Shown here piece by piece: positions 51,720 to 60,459 of a stretch of 64,000 nucleotides of DNA. This DNA is from an uncultured Paracoccaceae bacterium (GTDB lineage: Bacteria > Pseudomonadota > Alphaproteobacteria > Rhodobacterales > Rhodobacteraceae). The stretch's first letter is position 1; every line of letters begins with the position of its first letter. The translations under genes and the position numbers were made by a program. The notes beneath the pieces were generated by a model. It made no database searches. It was not told where the DNA came from and worked only from the letters and a program-made list of their open reading frames with translations. The stretch lies in contig CANMDE010000001.1 of assembly GCA_947496535.1 (NCBI GenBank), positions 310,001 to 374,000 on the forward strand, in the 5' to 3' direction.

Positions 51720-52880
51720 ATGCATTTTGGGCTGACCGAAGAACAAGACCTGATTGTCTCGACCGTTCGGGCGTTCGTGGAGAATGAAATCTATCCCCAT
51801 GAGGATGAGGTCGAGCGCACGGGCGAGGTGCCCGACGATGTTGCCGAAGCCATCAAGGAGAAGACCAAGGAACTGGGGTTTTATGCCTGCAACTTTCCCG
51901 AAGGCGTGGGTGGCGCAGGTCTGGGCCATCTGGACTTTGCCCTTGTGGAGCGGGAATTGGGTCGGGGCTCTATGGCGTTGACGCATTTTTTCGGACGCCC
52001 GCAGAATATCCTGATGGCCTGCAAGGATGACCAGATCGAGCGCTACCTGATGCCTGCCGTGCGTGGCGAAAGGATGGATGCGCTTGCGATGTCTGAGCCA
52101 GAGGCTGGTTCCGATGTCCGGGGCATGAAATGCACGGCCAAACGTGATGGTGGGGATTGGGTTATCAACGGCACGAAACACTTCATTTCTGGCGCGGATC
52201 ACGCTGACTTTTTCATCGTGTTCGTTGCCACGGGCGTTGATGAAACGCCGCGCGGCCCGAAAAAGCGTATCACGACATTTCTGGTCGATCGCGGTACGCC
52301 GGGGTTCGAGGTGCGCGATGGTTACAAATCGGTCTCGCATCGTGGTTACAAGAACATGATCCTTGAGTTTGACGACTGTCGGTTGCCTGATGCGCAGGTT
52401 CTTGGTGAGGTCGATGGTGGCTTTGCCATCATGAATGAGTGGCTTTATGCGACCCGCATCACGGTTGCCACGATGTGTGTGGGCCGTGCCCGGCGCTGCT
52501 TTGATCTGGCCCTGAACTACGCCGCCGACCGCAAGCAGTTCGGGCAGCAGATTGGTAAATTTCAGGGGGTCAGTTTTCAGATTGCAGACATGATTACAGA
52601 GATTGATGCAGCCGATTATCTGACATTGGCCAGCGCGTGGCGGCTTGACGAAGGCTTGCCTGCCAACCGCGAGATTGCGAGCGCCAAGGTCTATGCCTCC
52701 GAGATGCTGGCACGGGTCACGGATACGACCTTGCAGATATTTGGGGGGATGGGGCTGATGGATGATTTTCCCGTCGAACGGTTCTGGCGCGATGCGCGGG
52801 TGGAGCGCATCTGGGACGGCACGTCAGAGATTCAGCGTCACATCATCAGCCGCGATTTGTTGCGGCCTTTGAATGCCTGA
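51720..52880 (+). CDS. Acyl-CoA dehydrogenase, CaiA-like
   Basis: 386 residues from ATG 51720 with GAAGGTGGAAG upstream. Motifs: 'MSEPEAGSDVRGMKCTAKR', 'DWVINGTKHFISGADHADFF', 'YAADRKQFGQQIGKFQGVSF', and 'RVERIWDGTSEIQRHIISRD' with the usual catalytic Glu region. It is followed, with 8-base and 4-base overlaps, by an NDP-forming CoA ligase and a CaiD-like hydratase. By context it should act on gamma-butyrobetainyl-CoA or crotonobetainyl-CoA (inferred). Could also be a general short-chain enzyme. Confidence 0.88.
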   Translation: MHFGLTEEQDLIVSTVRAFVENEIYPHEDEVERTGEVPDDVAEAIKEKTKELGFYACNFPEGVGGAGLGHLDFALVERELGRGSMALTHFFGRPQNILMACKDDQIERYLMPAVRGERMDALAMSEPEAGSDVRGMKCTAKRDGGDWVINGTKHFISGADHADFFIVFVATGVDETPRGPKKRITTFLVDRGTPGFEVRDGYKSVSHRGYKNMILEFDDCRLPDAQVLGEVDGGFAIMNEWLYATRITVATMCVGRARRCFDLALNYAADRKQFGQQIGKFQGVSFQIADMITEIDAADYLTLASAWRLDEGLPANREIASAKVYASEMLARVTDTTLQIFGGMGLMDDFPVERFWRDARVERIWDGTSEIQRHIISRDLLRPLNA

Positions 52881-54915
52881 CTGGGGCACCGTGATGGGTT
52901 CGCTGAAACGGCTCCTTAACCCGTCATCCGTCGCCGTTATTGGCGGTGGCGCGTGGTGCGAGGCTGTCGTTGCGCAGAGCCGGTCGTTGGGTTTTTCGGG
53001 CGACATATGGCCGGTTCACCCGGCGCGGGCCACGGTTGCGGGGCTTGATGCTTTTAGTTCGGTTGACGATTTGCCGGATGTGCCTGATGCGGCCTTTGTT
53101 GGCATCAACCGCCATGCCACGATAGATGTTATCGCTGCATTATCCCAGTGCGGTGCCGGTGGCGCGGTTTGCTTTGCCAGCGGTTTCAAGGAAGTGGGCG
53201 ACGGTGATGCGCTTAACACCAAATTGCTTGTGGCCGCGGGGGATATGCCGATCCTTGGGCCGAATTGCTATGGTGCGCTGAACGCGTTGGACGGCGTGGC
53301 GTTATGGCCGGATCAACATGGTTTGAAACGGGTGGATCGCGGCGTTGCCATCGTGGCGCAATCTTCGAACATTGCCATCAATCTGACGATGCAGCAGCGG
53401 GGCTTGCCGATTGCCTATGTGGTGACGGCAGGCAATCAGGCGCAACAGGGCTTGCCGGATATTGCGTCCGAGTTGCTGTCTGATGAACGTGTGACGGCCA
53501 TCGGCATTTATGTTGAGAGTTTCGGCGATATCCCGGCCTTTGAGCGGCTGGCCAAAAGGGCTGCGGAACTTGGCAAGCCTATCGTGGCACTCAAGGTCGG
53601 GCGGTCGGACGCGGCCCAGCGGGCCACCGTGTCGCACACGGCGTCTTTGGCGGGCAGCACAGCCGGGTCTGATGCGCTTTTGGCCCGGCTGGGGATTGCC
53701 AACGCGCCTTCGCTGACCGTGTTTTTGGAAACCCTGAAGGTTTTTCACTGTCTGGGTCGCTTGGGTGGTAGGCGCATTACATCGCTCAGCTGCTCTGGTG
53801 GGGAGGCGAGCGTGATGGCTGATACGGCCTCGCGCCACGGTCTCAGCTTTCCGGAATTGACGGTGCCGCAAAGCGAAACGCTGAAGACGCGTCTTGGCCC
53901 GATGGTCGCGCTGGACAACCCGCTGGATTATCAAACTGCCATCTGGCGAGACCGGGACGCGATGCGCGATGTGTTCGCCACTATGACCGGCGAAGATGTT
54001 GACCTGACATGTGTTGTCCTCGATTTTCCGCGCCCGGATATCTGTGATTTGGCCGACTGGATGGTGGCGGTTGCAGCAATCGAAGACGCCGCCGATCAGA
54101 TGAGTGCCCCGTTTGCGCTTGTTGCGTCTATGCCCGAAAACCTGCCCGAGGATGTCGCCGACCGTCTTTTGAAAAAGGGGATCGCACCTCTTTGCGGGTT
54201 TGATGATGCCTGCGCCGCTATTTCGATTGCTTGTACGCCTGCGATGTCTTCGACGGTTCTGCCGCTATTGCGGGCCGATCAATTTAAGGCCGGAGTAACC
54301 CTGACCGAAGGCCAAGCAAAGGAAGCCCTGCGCGCAACCGGAATGCAGGTTCCGACGAGTTTTGCTGGCCTAAGCTTGGTGGATGTTGCGGACGCTGCGG
54401 AAAAGATCGGGTTTCCCGTTGTATTGAAGGGGGAAGGAACCGCGCACAAAAGCGAGGTTGGTGAGGTGGTTCTTGACCTGAAGGATGCCGACGCGGTGTT
54501 GGACGCTGCGAAGGTGATGGCCACGCCAAGCTATCTGGTCGAAGAAATGGTTATTGGTGGTCTCGCTGAACTGCTCATCGGTGTTGTTCGCGATCCGGCG
54601 CATGGGTTTGTTGTAACTATCGGGGCCGGGGGTGTTCTTGCGGAACTGTTGGACGACACCTGCTCAATGCTTATCCCGGTTCAACGGGACGAAGTTGAAT
54701 GCGCCCTGAAGGGTCTGAAAATCCATGCCCTGCTGACCGGGTTTCGCGGCCAGAAGCCGGTCGATATTGAAACGGTTCTGGACAGCGTCATGGCTTTGCA
54801 GGCCTATGTTATCCAAAATGACGCTATGCTTGTTGAGATCGAAATCAATCCACTTATCTGCACGCCGCAAGGGGCTGTCGTTGCGGATGCATTGATCGTG
54901 AAAGGTGAAACATGA
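52873..54915 (+). CDS. Acyl-CoA synthetase, NDP-forming (acetate-CoA ligase superfamily)
   Basis: A 680-residue fusion of CoA-binding, succinyl-CoA-ligase-like and ATP-grasp domains. 'NPSSVAVIGGGAWCEAVVAQ' is the CoA-binding start; 'PILGPNCYGALN' and 'SHTASLAGSTAGSDALL' contain the phosphorylated histidine (His255). 'LSCSGGEASVMAD' follows, and the ATP-grasp half spans about 470-680 ('KGEGTAHKSEVGEVVLDLKD', 'VEIEINPLICTPQGAVVADA'). It makes an acyl-CoA with ATP to ADP plus phosphate. Lying between a dehydrogenase and a CaiD-like gene, it likely activates carnitine-type acids (inference). Confidence 0.9.
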   Translation: MPDWGTVMGSLKRLLNPSSVAVIGGGAWCEAVVAQSRSLGFSGDIWPVHPARATVAGLDAFSSVDDLPDVPDAAFVGINRHATIDVIAALSQCGAGGAVCFASGFKEVGDGDALNTKLLVAAGDMPILGPNCYGALNALDGVALWPDQHGLKRVDRGVAIVAQSSNIAINLTMQQRGLPIAYVVTAGNQAQQGLPDIASELLSDERVTAIGIYVESFGDIPAFERLAKRAAELGKPIVALKVGRSDAAQRATVSHTASLAGSTAGSDALLARLGIANAPSLTVFLETLKVFHCLGRLGGRRITSLSCSGGEASVMADTASRHGLSFPELTVPQSETLKTRLGPMVALDNPLDYQTAIWRDRDAMRDVFATMTGEDVDLTCVVLDFPRPDICDLADWMVAVAAIEDAADQMSAPFALVASMPENLPEDVADRLLKKGIAPLCGFDDACAAISIACTPAMSSTVLPLLRADQFKAGVTLTEGQAKEALRATGMQVPTSFAGLSLVDVADAAEKIGFPVVLKGEGTAHKSEVGEVVLDLKDADAVLDAAKVMATPSYLVEEMVIGGLAELLIGVVRDPAHGFVVTIGAGGVLAELLDDTCSMLIPVQRDEVECALKGLKIHALLTGFRGQKPVDIETVLDSVMALQAYVIQNDAMLVEIEINPLICTPQGAVVADALIVKGET

Positions 54916-55709
54916 CCGATAAAACCGCCGATGGACCGATCAGAACCCGCCGGAAAGACGGCATTCTGGAGGTGATCCTAGATCGCCCCAAGGCCAATGC
55001 AATTGATCTGGTGACCAGCCGGATCATGGGAGATGTGTTCGCGGAGTTCCGCGATGACCCAGAACTGCGGGTGGCTATTATTACCGGCGCGGGGGAAAAG
55101 TTCTTTTGCCCAGGCTGGGATCTCAAAGCGGCAGCTGACGGAGATGAGGTCGATGGGGATTACGGCGTTGGCGGTTTCGGTGGACTTCAGGAATTGCGAG
55201 ACCTCAACAAACCGGTCATCGCTGCGATCAATGGTATATGCTGCGGTGGCGGGCTTGAACTTGCGCTGTCTGCGGACATTATTCTGGCGGCGGACCATGC
55301 CAGCTTTGCACTGCCGGAAATCCGGTCGGGCACGGTGGCCGATGCCGCATCCATCAAACTGCCCAAACGTATTCCGTACCATATCGCCATGGAGATGTTG
55401 TTCACCGGACGGTGGCTGGACGCGGAAGAGGCGCATCGTTGGGGCTTCGTCAATGCAATCCACGCACCCGATGCGCTGTTGGACGAGGCGTGGAAAATGG
55501 CGCGTCAGTTGGCGTCTGGTCCGCCTCTTGTCTATGCGGCGATCAAGGAAATTGTTCGGGACGCCGAGGACAGCAAGTTTCAGGACAGCTTGAACAGGAT
55601 CACGGGGCGGCAACTGCCCACCGTGGATGTGCTTTACGGGTCCGAGGATAACCTGGAAGGCGCACGCGCCTTTGCCGAAAAGCGCGACCCGGTGTGGAAG
55701 GGGAAATGA
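54912..55709 (+). CDS. caiD: Crotonobetainyl-CoA hydratase / carnitinyl-CoA dehydratase (CaiD)
   Basis: A 265-residue crotonase-fold protein very close to E. coli CaiD: 'GILEVILDRPKANAIDLVTS', 'RVAIITGAGEKFFCPGWDLK', 'CGGGLELALSADIILAADHA', 'ASFALPEIRSGTVADAASIK', and the shared C-terminal 'GARAFAEKRDPVWKGK'. The oxyanion hole and the two glutamate positions of the family are present ('LELAL', 'LPEIR'). It hydrates crotonobetainyl-CoA to carnitinyl-CoA or the reverse. It overlaps the ligase gene by four bases. Confidence 0.9.
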   Translation: MTDKTADGPIRTRRKDGILEVILDRPKANAIDLVTSRIMGDVFAEFRDDPELRVAIITGAGEKFFCPGWDLKAAADGDEVDGDYGVGGFGGLQELRDLNKPVIAAINGICCGGGLELALSADIILAADHASFALPEIRSGTVADAASIKLPKRIPYHIAMEMLFTGRWLDAEEAHRWGFVNAIHAPDALLDEAWKMARQLASGPPLVYAAIKEIVRDAEDSKFQDSLNRITGRQLPTVDVLYGSEDNLEGARAFAEKRDPVWKGK

Positions 55710-55798
55710 CAGCTTAAGTCAGTAGCCGTTCAGACCGCTCTGGCGTCCGGGCTGAAGCGCGTTACACTTGGCACAGCACAAGAACCGGGATCGCCATT

Positions 55799-56242
55799 AT
55801 GTTCATTCAAATCGCGCTGGGCAGCGTTCTTTTGTTCGTTTCCATTATGATTGCCGGGGCGAGTTTCTGGCTGATGGAGGTGAGCCTCGTGCGAATGCGC
55901 CCATGGCTGATCCGTCCCCCGCATCGACCAAAGCTGATGCTGATGCTTTGTATCGCCGCGGTGTGGATACTGGCCCAGATGACGGCTGGCGTGTGGGTCT
56001 GGGCGCTGACCCTCATGGCGTTGGATGTATTCGAGACGTTGGAGCTGTCAGTCTATTTTGCGCTTGTCGCCTTTACCACGCTGGGCTTTGGGGACGTGTT
56101 GCTGCCCGTTGAATGGCGACTTCTTGGCGGCATGGCCGCAGCCAACGGTCTACTGAATATCGGGCTGGTCACGGCCCTGCTAGTTGAGGCTTTGCGCCAG
56201 ATCCGCCTACAACAGATCGCCGTGGCGGATGACGATACATGA
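55799..56242 (+). CDS. Two-TM potassium channel-like protein
   Basis: A 147-residue membrane protein. Hydrophobic segments lie at about 3-25, 47-70 and 108-130. Between the last two is a pore loop 'YFALVAFTTLGFGDVLLP', where 'TTLGFGD' matches the K+ selectivity filter (TxGFGD). No RCK or other cytoplasmic gating domain follows, so it is a minimal Ion_trans_2-type channel. It overlaps the ycaQ-like gene by four bases. Conduction and ion are inferred from the filter. Confidence 0.85.
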   Translation: MFIQIALGSVLLFVSIMIAGASFWLMEVSLVRMRPWLIRPPHRPKLMLMLCIAAVWILAQMTAGVWVWALTLMALDVFETLELSVYFALVAFTTLGFGDVLLPVEWRLLGGMAAANGLLNIGLVTALLVEALRQIRLQQIAVADDDT

Positions 56243-57426
56243 GCGTTCCTGTTCTGAGTAACGCCGCTGCCAGACGGCTTTTTCTTACAAAACATGGCCT
56301 ATCAGGCAGACCATCCGGTCCCGGCAAAGGTGCAGATTTGAAAGGGGTGATTGATGATCTGGGCTTTGTGCAGGTCGACAGCGTCAACACCTTTGCGCGC
56401 GCGCATGATCTGATCCTGTGGTCGCGCCGGCAGCAATATCGGCCCAAGGCGTTGCAGCATCTACTGCACCGCGACAGGCAGGTGTTTGAGCATTGGACGC
56501 ATGATGCCTCGGTCATTCCGATCGAAAGCTTCGCCCATTGGCGCCTGCGTTTTGCCCGGGACGAGGCCCGGATGGCGGCACGCTGGAAGGAATGGCGGCG
56601 CGGTGACTTTTTGTCGAAGATTGATAAGGTATTGCGGCGGATCACCGACCACGGTTGCTGCAACTCGGGGCAGGTAGGTGAGGGGGAGGATCGTGGCTCT
56701 GGCGGTTGGTGGGACTGGCATCCGTCCAAAACCGCGCTGGAATATCTGTGGCGGTCGGGGCAGGTTTCGGTGGTGCGCCGCGACGGGTTCACCAAAGTTT
56801 ACGACCTGACTGAGCGGGTTATTCCAGCAGAGCATCTGAACCGCCGCCATCACCCTGAAGAGACAATTGACTGGTGCTGCTCTGGGGCATTGGACAGGCT
56901 GGGGTTTGCAACCAGTGGTGAGCTGGCCGCGTTCTGGGATGTGGTGACCCCGATAGAAGCAAAGGCATGGTGTGCTGCAGCCCTGGTAGACGGGCGCGTG
57001 ATCGAAGTGGATGTCGAAGGGGTGGACGGCAAGCTGCGCCGGTCATTTGCTTGGGTGGATACGATGGACGCAAAGGTTTCAGATGTCCCCAGCCGTCTGC
57101 GCATCCTGTCTCCGTTTGACCCGGCATTGCGGGATCGCAAACGGGCCGAGCGGCTGTTCGGCTTTCACTACCGTATCGAGATTTTCGTCCCCGCGCCAAA
57201 GCGCAAATACGGGTACTACGTTTTTCCGGTGATCGAGGGCGACCGGATAATCGGGCGGATCGATATGAAGCGTGAGAACGGGGTGTTGGTTGTCACCGCG
57301 TTCTGGCCGGAGAAGGGCGTGCGGATGGGCTCCGGGAGGGTGAAGGCCCTGACCGACGAATTGGATCGGGCGGCGCGGTTTGGGGGATGTGAAGAGGTGA
57401 GGTATGCGGAGGGGTGGATCAGATAA
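56239..57426 (+). CDS. YcaQ-type DNA interstrand-crosslink glycosylase
   Basis: A 395-residue winged-helix (HTH_42) protein. The catalytic signature near the N-terminus is 'LGFVQVDSVNTFARAHDLIL' (Gln45, Asp47), the QxD variant of the YcaQ/AlkX active site. 'VFEHWTHDASVIPIESF' and 'ILSPFDPALRDRKRAERLFG', followed by 'YRIEIFVPAPKRKYGYY', are family hallmarks. It removes bulky alkylated purines and unhooks crosslinks in DNA repair. Its coupling to a channel gene has no obvious meaning. 322 bases of non-coding DNA follow before rpsJ. Confidence 0.9.
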   Translation: MSVPVLSNAAARRLFLTKHGLSGRPSGPGKGADLKGVIDDLGFVQVDSVNTFARAHDLILWSRRQQYRPKALQHLLHRDRQVFEHWTHDASVIPIESFAHWRLRFARDEARMAARWKEWRRGDFLSKIDKVLRRITDHGCCNSGQVGEGEDRGSGGWWDWHPSKTALEYLWRSGQVSVVRRDGFTKVYDLTERVIPAEHLNRRHHPEETIDWCCSGALDRLGFATSGELAAFWDVVTPIEAKAWCAAALVDGRVIEVDVEGVDGKLRRSFAWVDTMDAKVSDVPSRLRILSPFDPALRDRKRAERLFGFHYRIEIFVPAPKRKYGYYVFPVIEGDRIIGRIDMKRENGVLVVTAFWPEKGVRMGSGRVKALTDELDRAARFGGCEEVRYAEGWIR

Positions 57427-57748
57427 AGGCCCTGCATATCAATCGGCACCCTTATCGGGAGCAAAGCAGCAAGCCCCATTTACCGAGCAACCGTCTGCGA
57501 TCTGTTGTATGTTTTGGTGGAGTCCATACGATTGGTTGAAAACCAGTCACAACAAAAAGCCGTAGTCGCCAAAGCCATTTTGTTCGAAACCCCCTTGCGT
57601 TCAATCACGACTCCGCCTAAACGACGCAAATCTTCAAAGGGTGCGCCTTGTCGCGCCCTTTTTCGATTAACAAAAAGACGCGATGAGGGCTCTGGATGAG
57701 CCATGGTCCTCCTCTCCGATCTAGGCCCTATTCGAAAGGGTGATGCTC
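57427..57748. other. Leader region before the S10 operon
   Basis: 322 bases without a gene, expected to contain the rpsJ promoter. I cannot pick a convincing -35/-10 pair. It holds the hairpin at 57636-57663 and the rpsJ ribosome site AAGGGTG at 57736-57742. Confidence 0.5.
57636..57663 (+). terminator. Terminator or attenuator hairpin in the rpsJ leader
   Basis: AAAGGGTGCGC and GCGCCCTTT pair with one bulged T around a 6-base loop, followed by TTTC. It lies about 86 bases before rpsJ in the sense direction, where it could attenuate the ribosomal operon or end an upstream transcript. Confidence 0.55.
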
Positions 57749-58063
57749 ATGGCCGCTCAGAGCCAAAACATCCGTATCCGCCTCAAGGCGTTTGATTACC
57801 GGGTGCTTGATGCAAGCACACAGGAAATCGTCAGCACAGCCAAGCGCACAGGCGCTTCTGTCCGTGGTCCGATCCCACTTCCAAACAAGATCGAAAAATT
57901 CACCGTTCTGCGTGGCCCCCACGTCGACAAGAAATCCCGCGATCAGTTCGAGATCCGCACGCACAAGCGTCTTCTCGACATCGTTGACCCGACACCACAG
58001 ACCGTGGACGCGCTGATGAAGCTCGACCTGGCTGCCGGTGTTGACGTTCAGATTTCCGTATAA
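57749..58063 (+). CDS. rpsJ: 30S ribosomal protein S10
   Basis: 104 residues, '[20 protein letters not shown]', '[20 protein letters not shown]', '[20 protein letters not shown]'. S10 binds 16S rRNA in the small-subunit head and also acts in Nus-dependent antitermination. ATG 57749 is 7 bases after GGGTG; in-frame GTG 57740 and ATG 57743 are alternatives adding two or three residues. First gene of the S10 operon. Confidence 0.97.
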   Translation: MAAQSQNIRIRLKAFDYRVLDASTQEIVSTAKRTGASVRGPIPLPNKIEKFTVLRGPHVDKKSRDQFEIRTHKRLLDIVDPTPQTVDALMKLDLAAGVDVQISV

Positions 58064-58075
58064 GGAGTAGATCAT

Positions 58076-58921
58076 ATGCTCCGTACCGGACTTATCGCAA
58101 AGAAAGTCGGCATGACCCGGCTTTTCATGGAAGACGGCAAGCAGATTCCTGTGACCGTTCTTTCGCTCGAAAACCTGCAGGTTGTGGCACAGCGTACTGC
58201 TGACGCCAACGGCTACACAGCTGTTCAGCTGGGTGCAGGTAACGCCAAAGCCAAGCGCACATCCAAGGCGATGCGCGGGCACTTCGCAGCAGCTAAGGTT
58301 GAACCCAAGCGCAAGGTCGCTGAGTTCCGCGTGGCCCCTGAGAACATGATCAATGTCGGCGAAGAAATCCTCGCCAACCACTACTTTGAAGGTCAGTACG
58401 TTGACGTGTCCGGTACATCCATCGGTAAAGGTTTTGCCGGTGCGATGAAGCGGCACAACTTCGGTGGTTTGCGCGCGACACACGGTGTTTCGATCTCGCA
58501 CCGTTCGCACGGCTCCACCGGTCAGTGTCAGGATCCGGGCAAAGTCTTCAAAGGCAAGAAGATGGCCGGTCACATGGGTGCGGCGAAAGTCACGACCCAG
58601 AACCTGCAGGTCGTCAAGACCGATGCCGACCGTGGCATCATCATGGTCAAAGGCGCTGTTCCAGGTTCCAAAGGTGGCTGGGTGACGTTGAAGGATGCGG
58701 TCAAGAAACCGACCCCTGAAAACGTGATCTACCCTGCCGGTCTGAAATCCATGAAGGAAGAAGCCGAAAAGCTGGCCGCAGAAGCCGCCGCCGCAGCCGC
58801 CGCTGAAGAGGAAGCCGCCGCAAAGGCTGCTGCCGAGGCGGAACAGGCCGCACTGGAGGCAGCCGAAGCTGACGCCGCAACCGATGCCCCAGAAGAAGGA
58901 GGCGAAAACAATGAAGGCTGA
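58076..58921 (+). CDS. rplC: 50S ribosomal protein L3 with Ala/Glu-rich C-terminal tail
   Basis: 281 residues. The L3 core ('[20 protein letters not shown]', '[20 protein letters not shown]', '[20 protein letters not shown]') ends near residue 220. A tail of about 55 residues follows, almost all Ala and Glu ('[20 protein letters not shown]' and onward). Standard bacterial L3 is about 210 residues; the tail is acidic, low-complexity and probably disordered. L3 nucleates 23S folding near the peptidyl transferase centre. The 3' end overlaps rplD by 11 bases. Confidence 0.97.
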   Translation: MLRTGLIAKKVGMTRLFMEDGKQIPVTVLSLENLQVVAQRTADANGYTAVQLGAGNAKAKRTSKAMRGHFAAAKVEPKRKVAEFRVAPENMINVGEEILANHYFEGQYVDVSGTSIGKGFAGAMKRHNFGGLRATHGVSISHRSHGSTGQCQDPGKVFKGKKMAGHMGAAKVTTQNLQVVKTDADRGIIMVKGAVPGSKGGWVTLKDAVKKPTPENVIYPAGLKSMKEEAEKLAAEAAAAAAAEEEAAAKAAAEAEQAALEAAEADAATDAPEEGGENNEG

Positions 58922-59531
58922 TGCAATCAAACTGGACGGCAAGAAAGCCGGGTCCGTTGATCTGAACGACGACATCTTTGGTCTGGAGCCTCGCAAGGAC
59001 ATCCTGCACCGCGTCGTCCGCTGGCAGCGCAACAAGGCCATGGCAGGCACGCATGACGTGCTGGGCCGGTCCGAAGTGTCGTATTCGACCAAGAAGATCT
59101 ATCGCCAAAAGGGCACCGGTGGCGCACGTCACGGGTCGCGCGGCGCGCCGATCTTCCGGTCTGGTGGTATCTACAAGGGGCCAACACCCCGCAGCCACGC
59201 CCACGACCTACCAAAGAAGTTCCGCAAGCTGGGTCTCAAGCACGCCTTGTCCGCGAAAGTGGCTGCTGGTGAGCTGGTGATCGTTGACACTATCGAAGTG
59301 AAAGACGCCAAAACCGGCGCACTGGCCAAAATGGTCGGCGCATTGGGTTGGAAGCGTGCGCTGGTTATCGACGGTGCCGAAGTGAACGAAAACTTCAAGC
59401 AGGCTGCGGCCAACATCACAACCTTGGATGTTCTCCCGTCACAGGGCGCGAACGTCTACGACATCCTGCGCAGTGACACGCTTGTCCTGACCAAAGCAGG
59501 CGTCGAAGCACTGGAGGCTCGTTTGTCATGA
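58911..59531 (+). CDS. rplD: 50S ribosomal protein L4
   Basis: 206 residues from ATG 58911 ('[20 protein letters not shown]'). '[20 protein letters not shown]' and '[20 protein letters not shown]' form the extended loop lining the exit tunnel. In enterobacteria L4 also represses its own operon through the leader. Start chosen inside the rplC end; a frame-open GAAGGAGGCG ribosome site precedes it. Confidence 0.97.
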   Translation: MKADAIKLDGKKAGSVDLNDDIFGLEPRKDILHRVVRWQRNKAMAGTHDVLGRSEVSYSTKKIYRQKGTGGARHGSRGAPIFRSGGIYKGPTPRSHAHDLPKKFRKLGLKHALSAKVAAGELVIVDTIEVKDAKTGALAKMVGALGWKRALVIDGAEVNENFKQAAANITTLDVLPSQGANVYDILRSDTLVLTKAGVEALEARLS

Positions 59532-59824
59532 GCGCGAAAGCAGAACATTACGACGTGATCCGCAAGCCGATCATCACGGAAAAAGCAACTATGGCGTCCG
59601 AACAGAACGCCGTTGTTTTCGAAGTGGCCATCGACGCGAACAAGCCGATGATCAAGCAGGCTGTTGAAGCGCTGTTTGGTGTAAAGGTCAAAGCGGTGAA
59701 CACAACGATCACCAAAGGCAAAGTGAAGCGCTTCCGCGGGTCACTCGGCACCCGTAAGGATGTCAAGAAAGCCTATGTGACGCTCGAAGAGGGCAACACG
59801 ATCGACGTGAGCACTGGTCTGTAA
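59528..59824 (+). CDS. rplW: 50S ribosomal protein L23
   Basis: 98 residues: '[20 protein letters not shown]', '[20 protein letters not shown]', '[20 protein letters not shown]'. L23 sits at the tunnel exit and docks SRP and trigger factor. It overlaps rplD by four bases. The operon is broken directly after it by a strong terminator. Confidence 0.97.
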   Translation: MSAKAEHYDVIRKPIITEKATMASEQNAVVFEVAIDANKPMIKQAVEALFGVKVKAVNTTITKGKVKRFRGSLGTRKDVKKAYVTLEEGNTIDVSTGL

Positions 59825-59848
59825 GACAGCCTGTTACGAATTGAAGAT

Positions 59849-59877
59849 GGCCCCTGCTGCGATGCGGGGGCCTTTTT
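59849..59877 (+). terminator. Intrinsic terminator after rplW
   Basis: GGCCCC and GGGGCC form a GC stem around about 12 bases, followed by TTTTT. It is a textbook Rho-independent signal placed inside the S10 operon, 25 bases after the rplW stop. Confidence 0.85.
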
Positions 59878-59933
59878 CGTTGTGGGATACCGTTCATGGG
59901 TTAAATTGGTCCGCACATAGGAATGAGAGCAAT

Positions 59934-60281
59934 ATGGCCCACCCGATCTTTCAAATGAGCTTTGCCAGCGTTTACCCGCATTACGTCACCAAGGTTGAGA
60001 AGAAGGGCAAAACCAAAGCGCAACTTGATGAGATCATCGCGTGGTTGACGGGCTACGATGCGGATGGGCTGGCGGAGGTGCTTGATGACGAACGGGACTT
60101 TGAAGCGTTCTTTGCTGATGCACCCAAGATGAACCCGAACCGGGCACTCATTAAGGGGGTCGTCTGCGGTGTCCGCGTTGAAGATATCGAAGACCCACTG
60201 ATGCAGGAAATCCGTTACCTTGATAAGCTGGTCGATGAACTGGCGCGGGGCAAGAAGTTTGAGAATATCTTGCGGCGGTGA
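59934..60281 (+). CDS. DUF2200-family protein
   Basis: 115 residues from ATG 59934, preceded by GAGAGCAAT. '[20 protein letters not shown]', 'IIAWLTGYD', '[20 protein letters not shown]' and '[20 protein letters not shown]' are the DUF2200 pattern; function unknown. Its base composition matches the host. It is the first of two genes inserted between rplW and rplB and is isolated from rplW by a terminator. Confidence 0.88.
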   Translation: MAHPIFQMSFASVYPHYVTKVEKKGKTKAQLDEIIAWLTGYDADGLAEVLDDERDFEAFFADAPKMNPNRALIKGVVCGVRVEDIEDPLMQEIRYLDKLVDELARGKKFENILRR

Positions 60282-60459
60282 CGTGGGTCACTCGGCAATC
60301 GCGACATGAGCGGAAGCCGCTCGCCCGGCGCCTTCGGCTTGTTCCGGGCGAAGATTTTAGCAGACTAAATTTTTGCACATCTTTTGATTTGTAGACTTCA
60401 ACTCTAAGGTGAAAAAGAATAGCTTTACTACAGTCATTTAGTGTAACGGGTTGAGATTC

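Noticed and set aside
57427..57748. Possible tRNA in the leader before rpsJ
   Set aside because: A TGGTTGAAAACCAG stretch recalls part of a tRNA, but no acceptor stem, anticodon arm or T-loop consensus can be built around it.
57728..59092. 454-codon open frame on the minus strand opposite rpsJ and rplC
   Set aside because: The plus strand encodes unmistakable ribosomal proteins; the antisense product is low-complexity and matches nothing.
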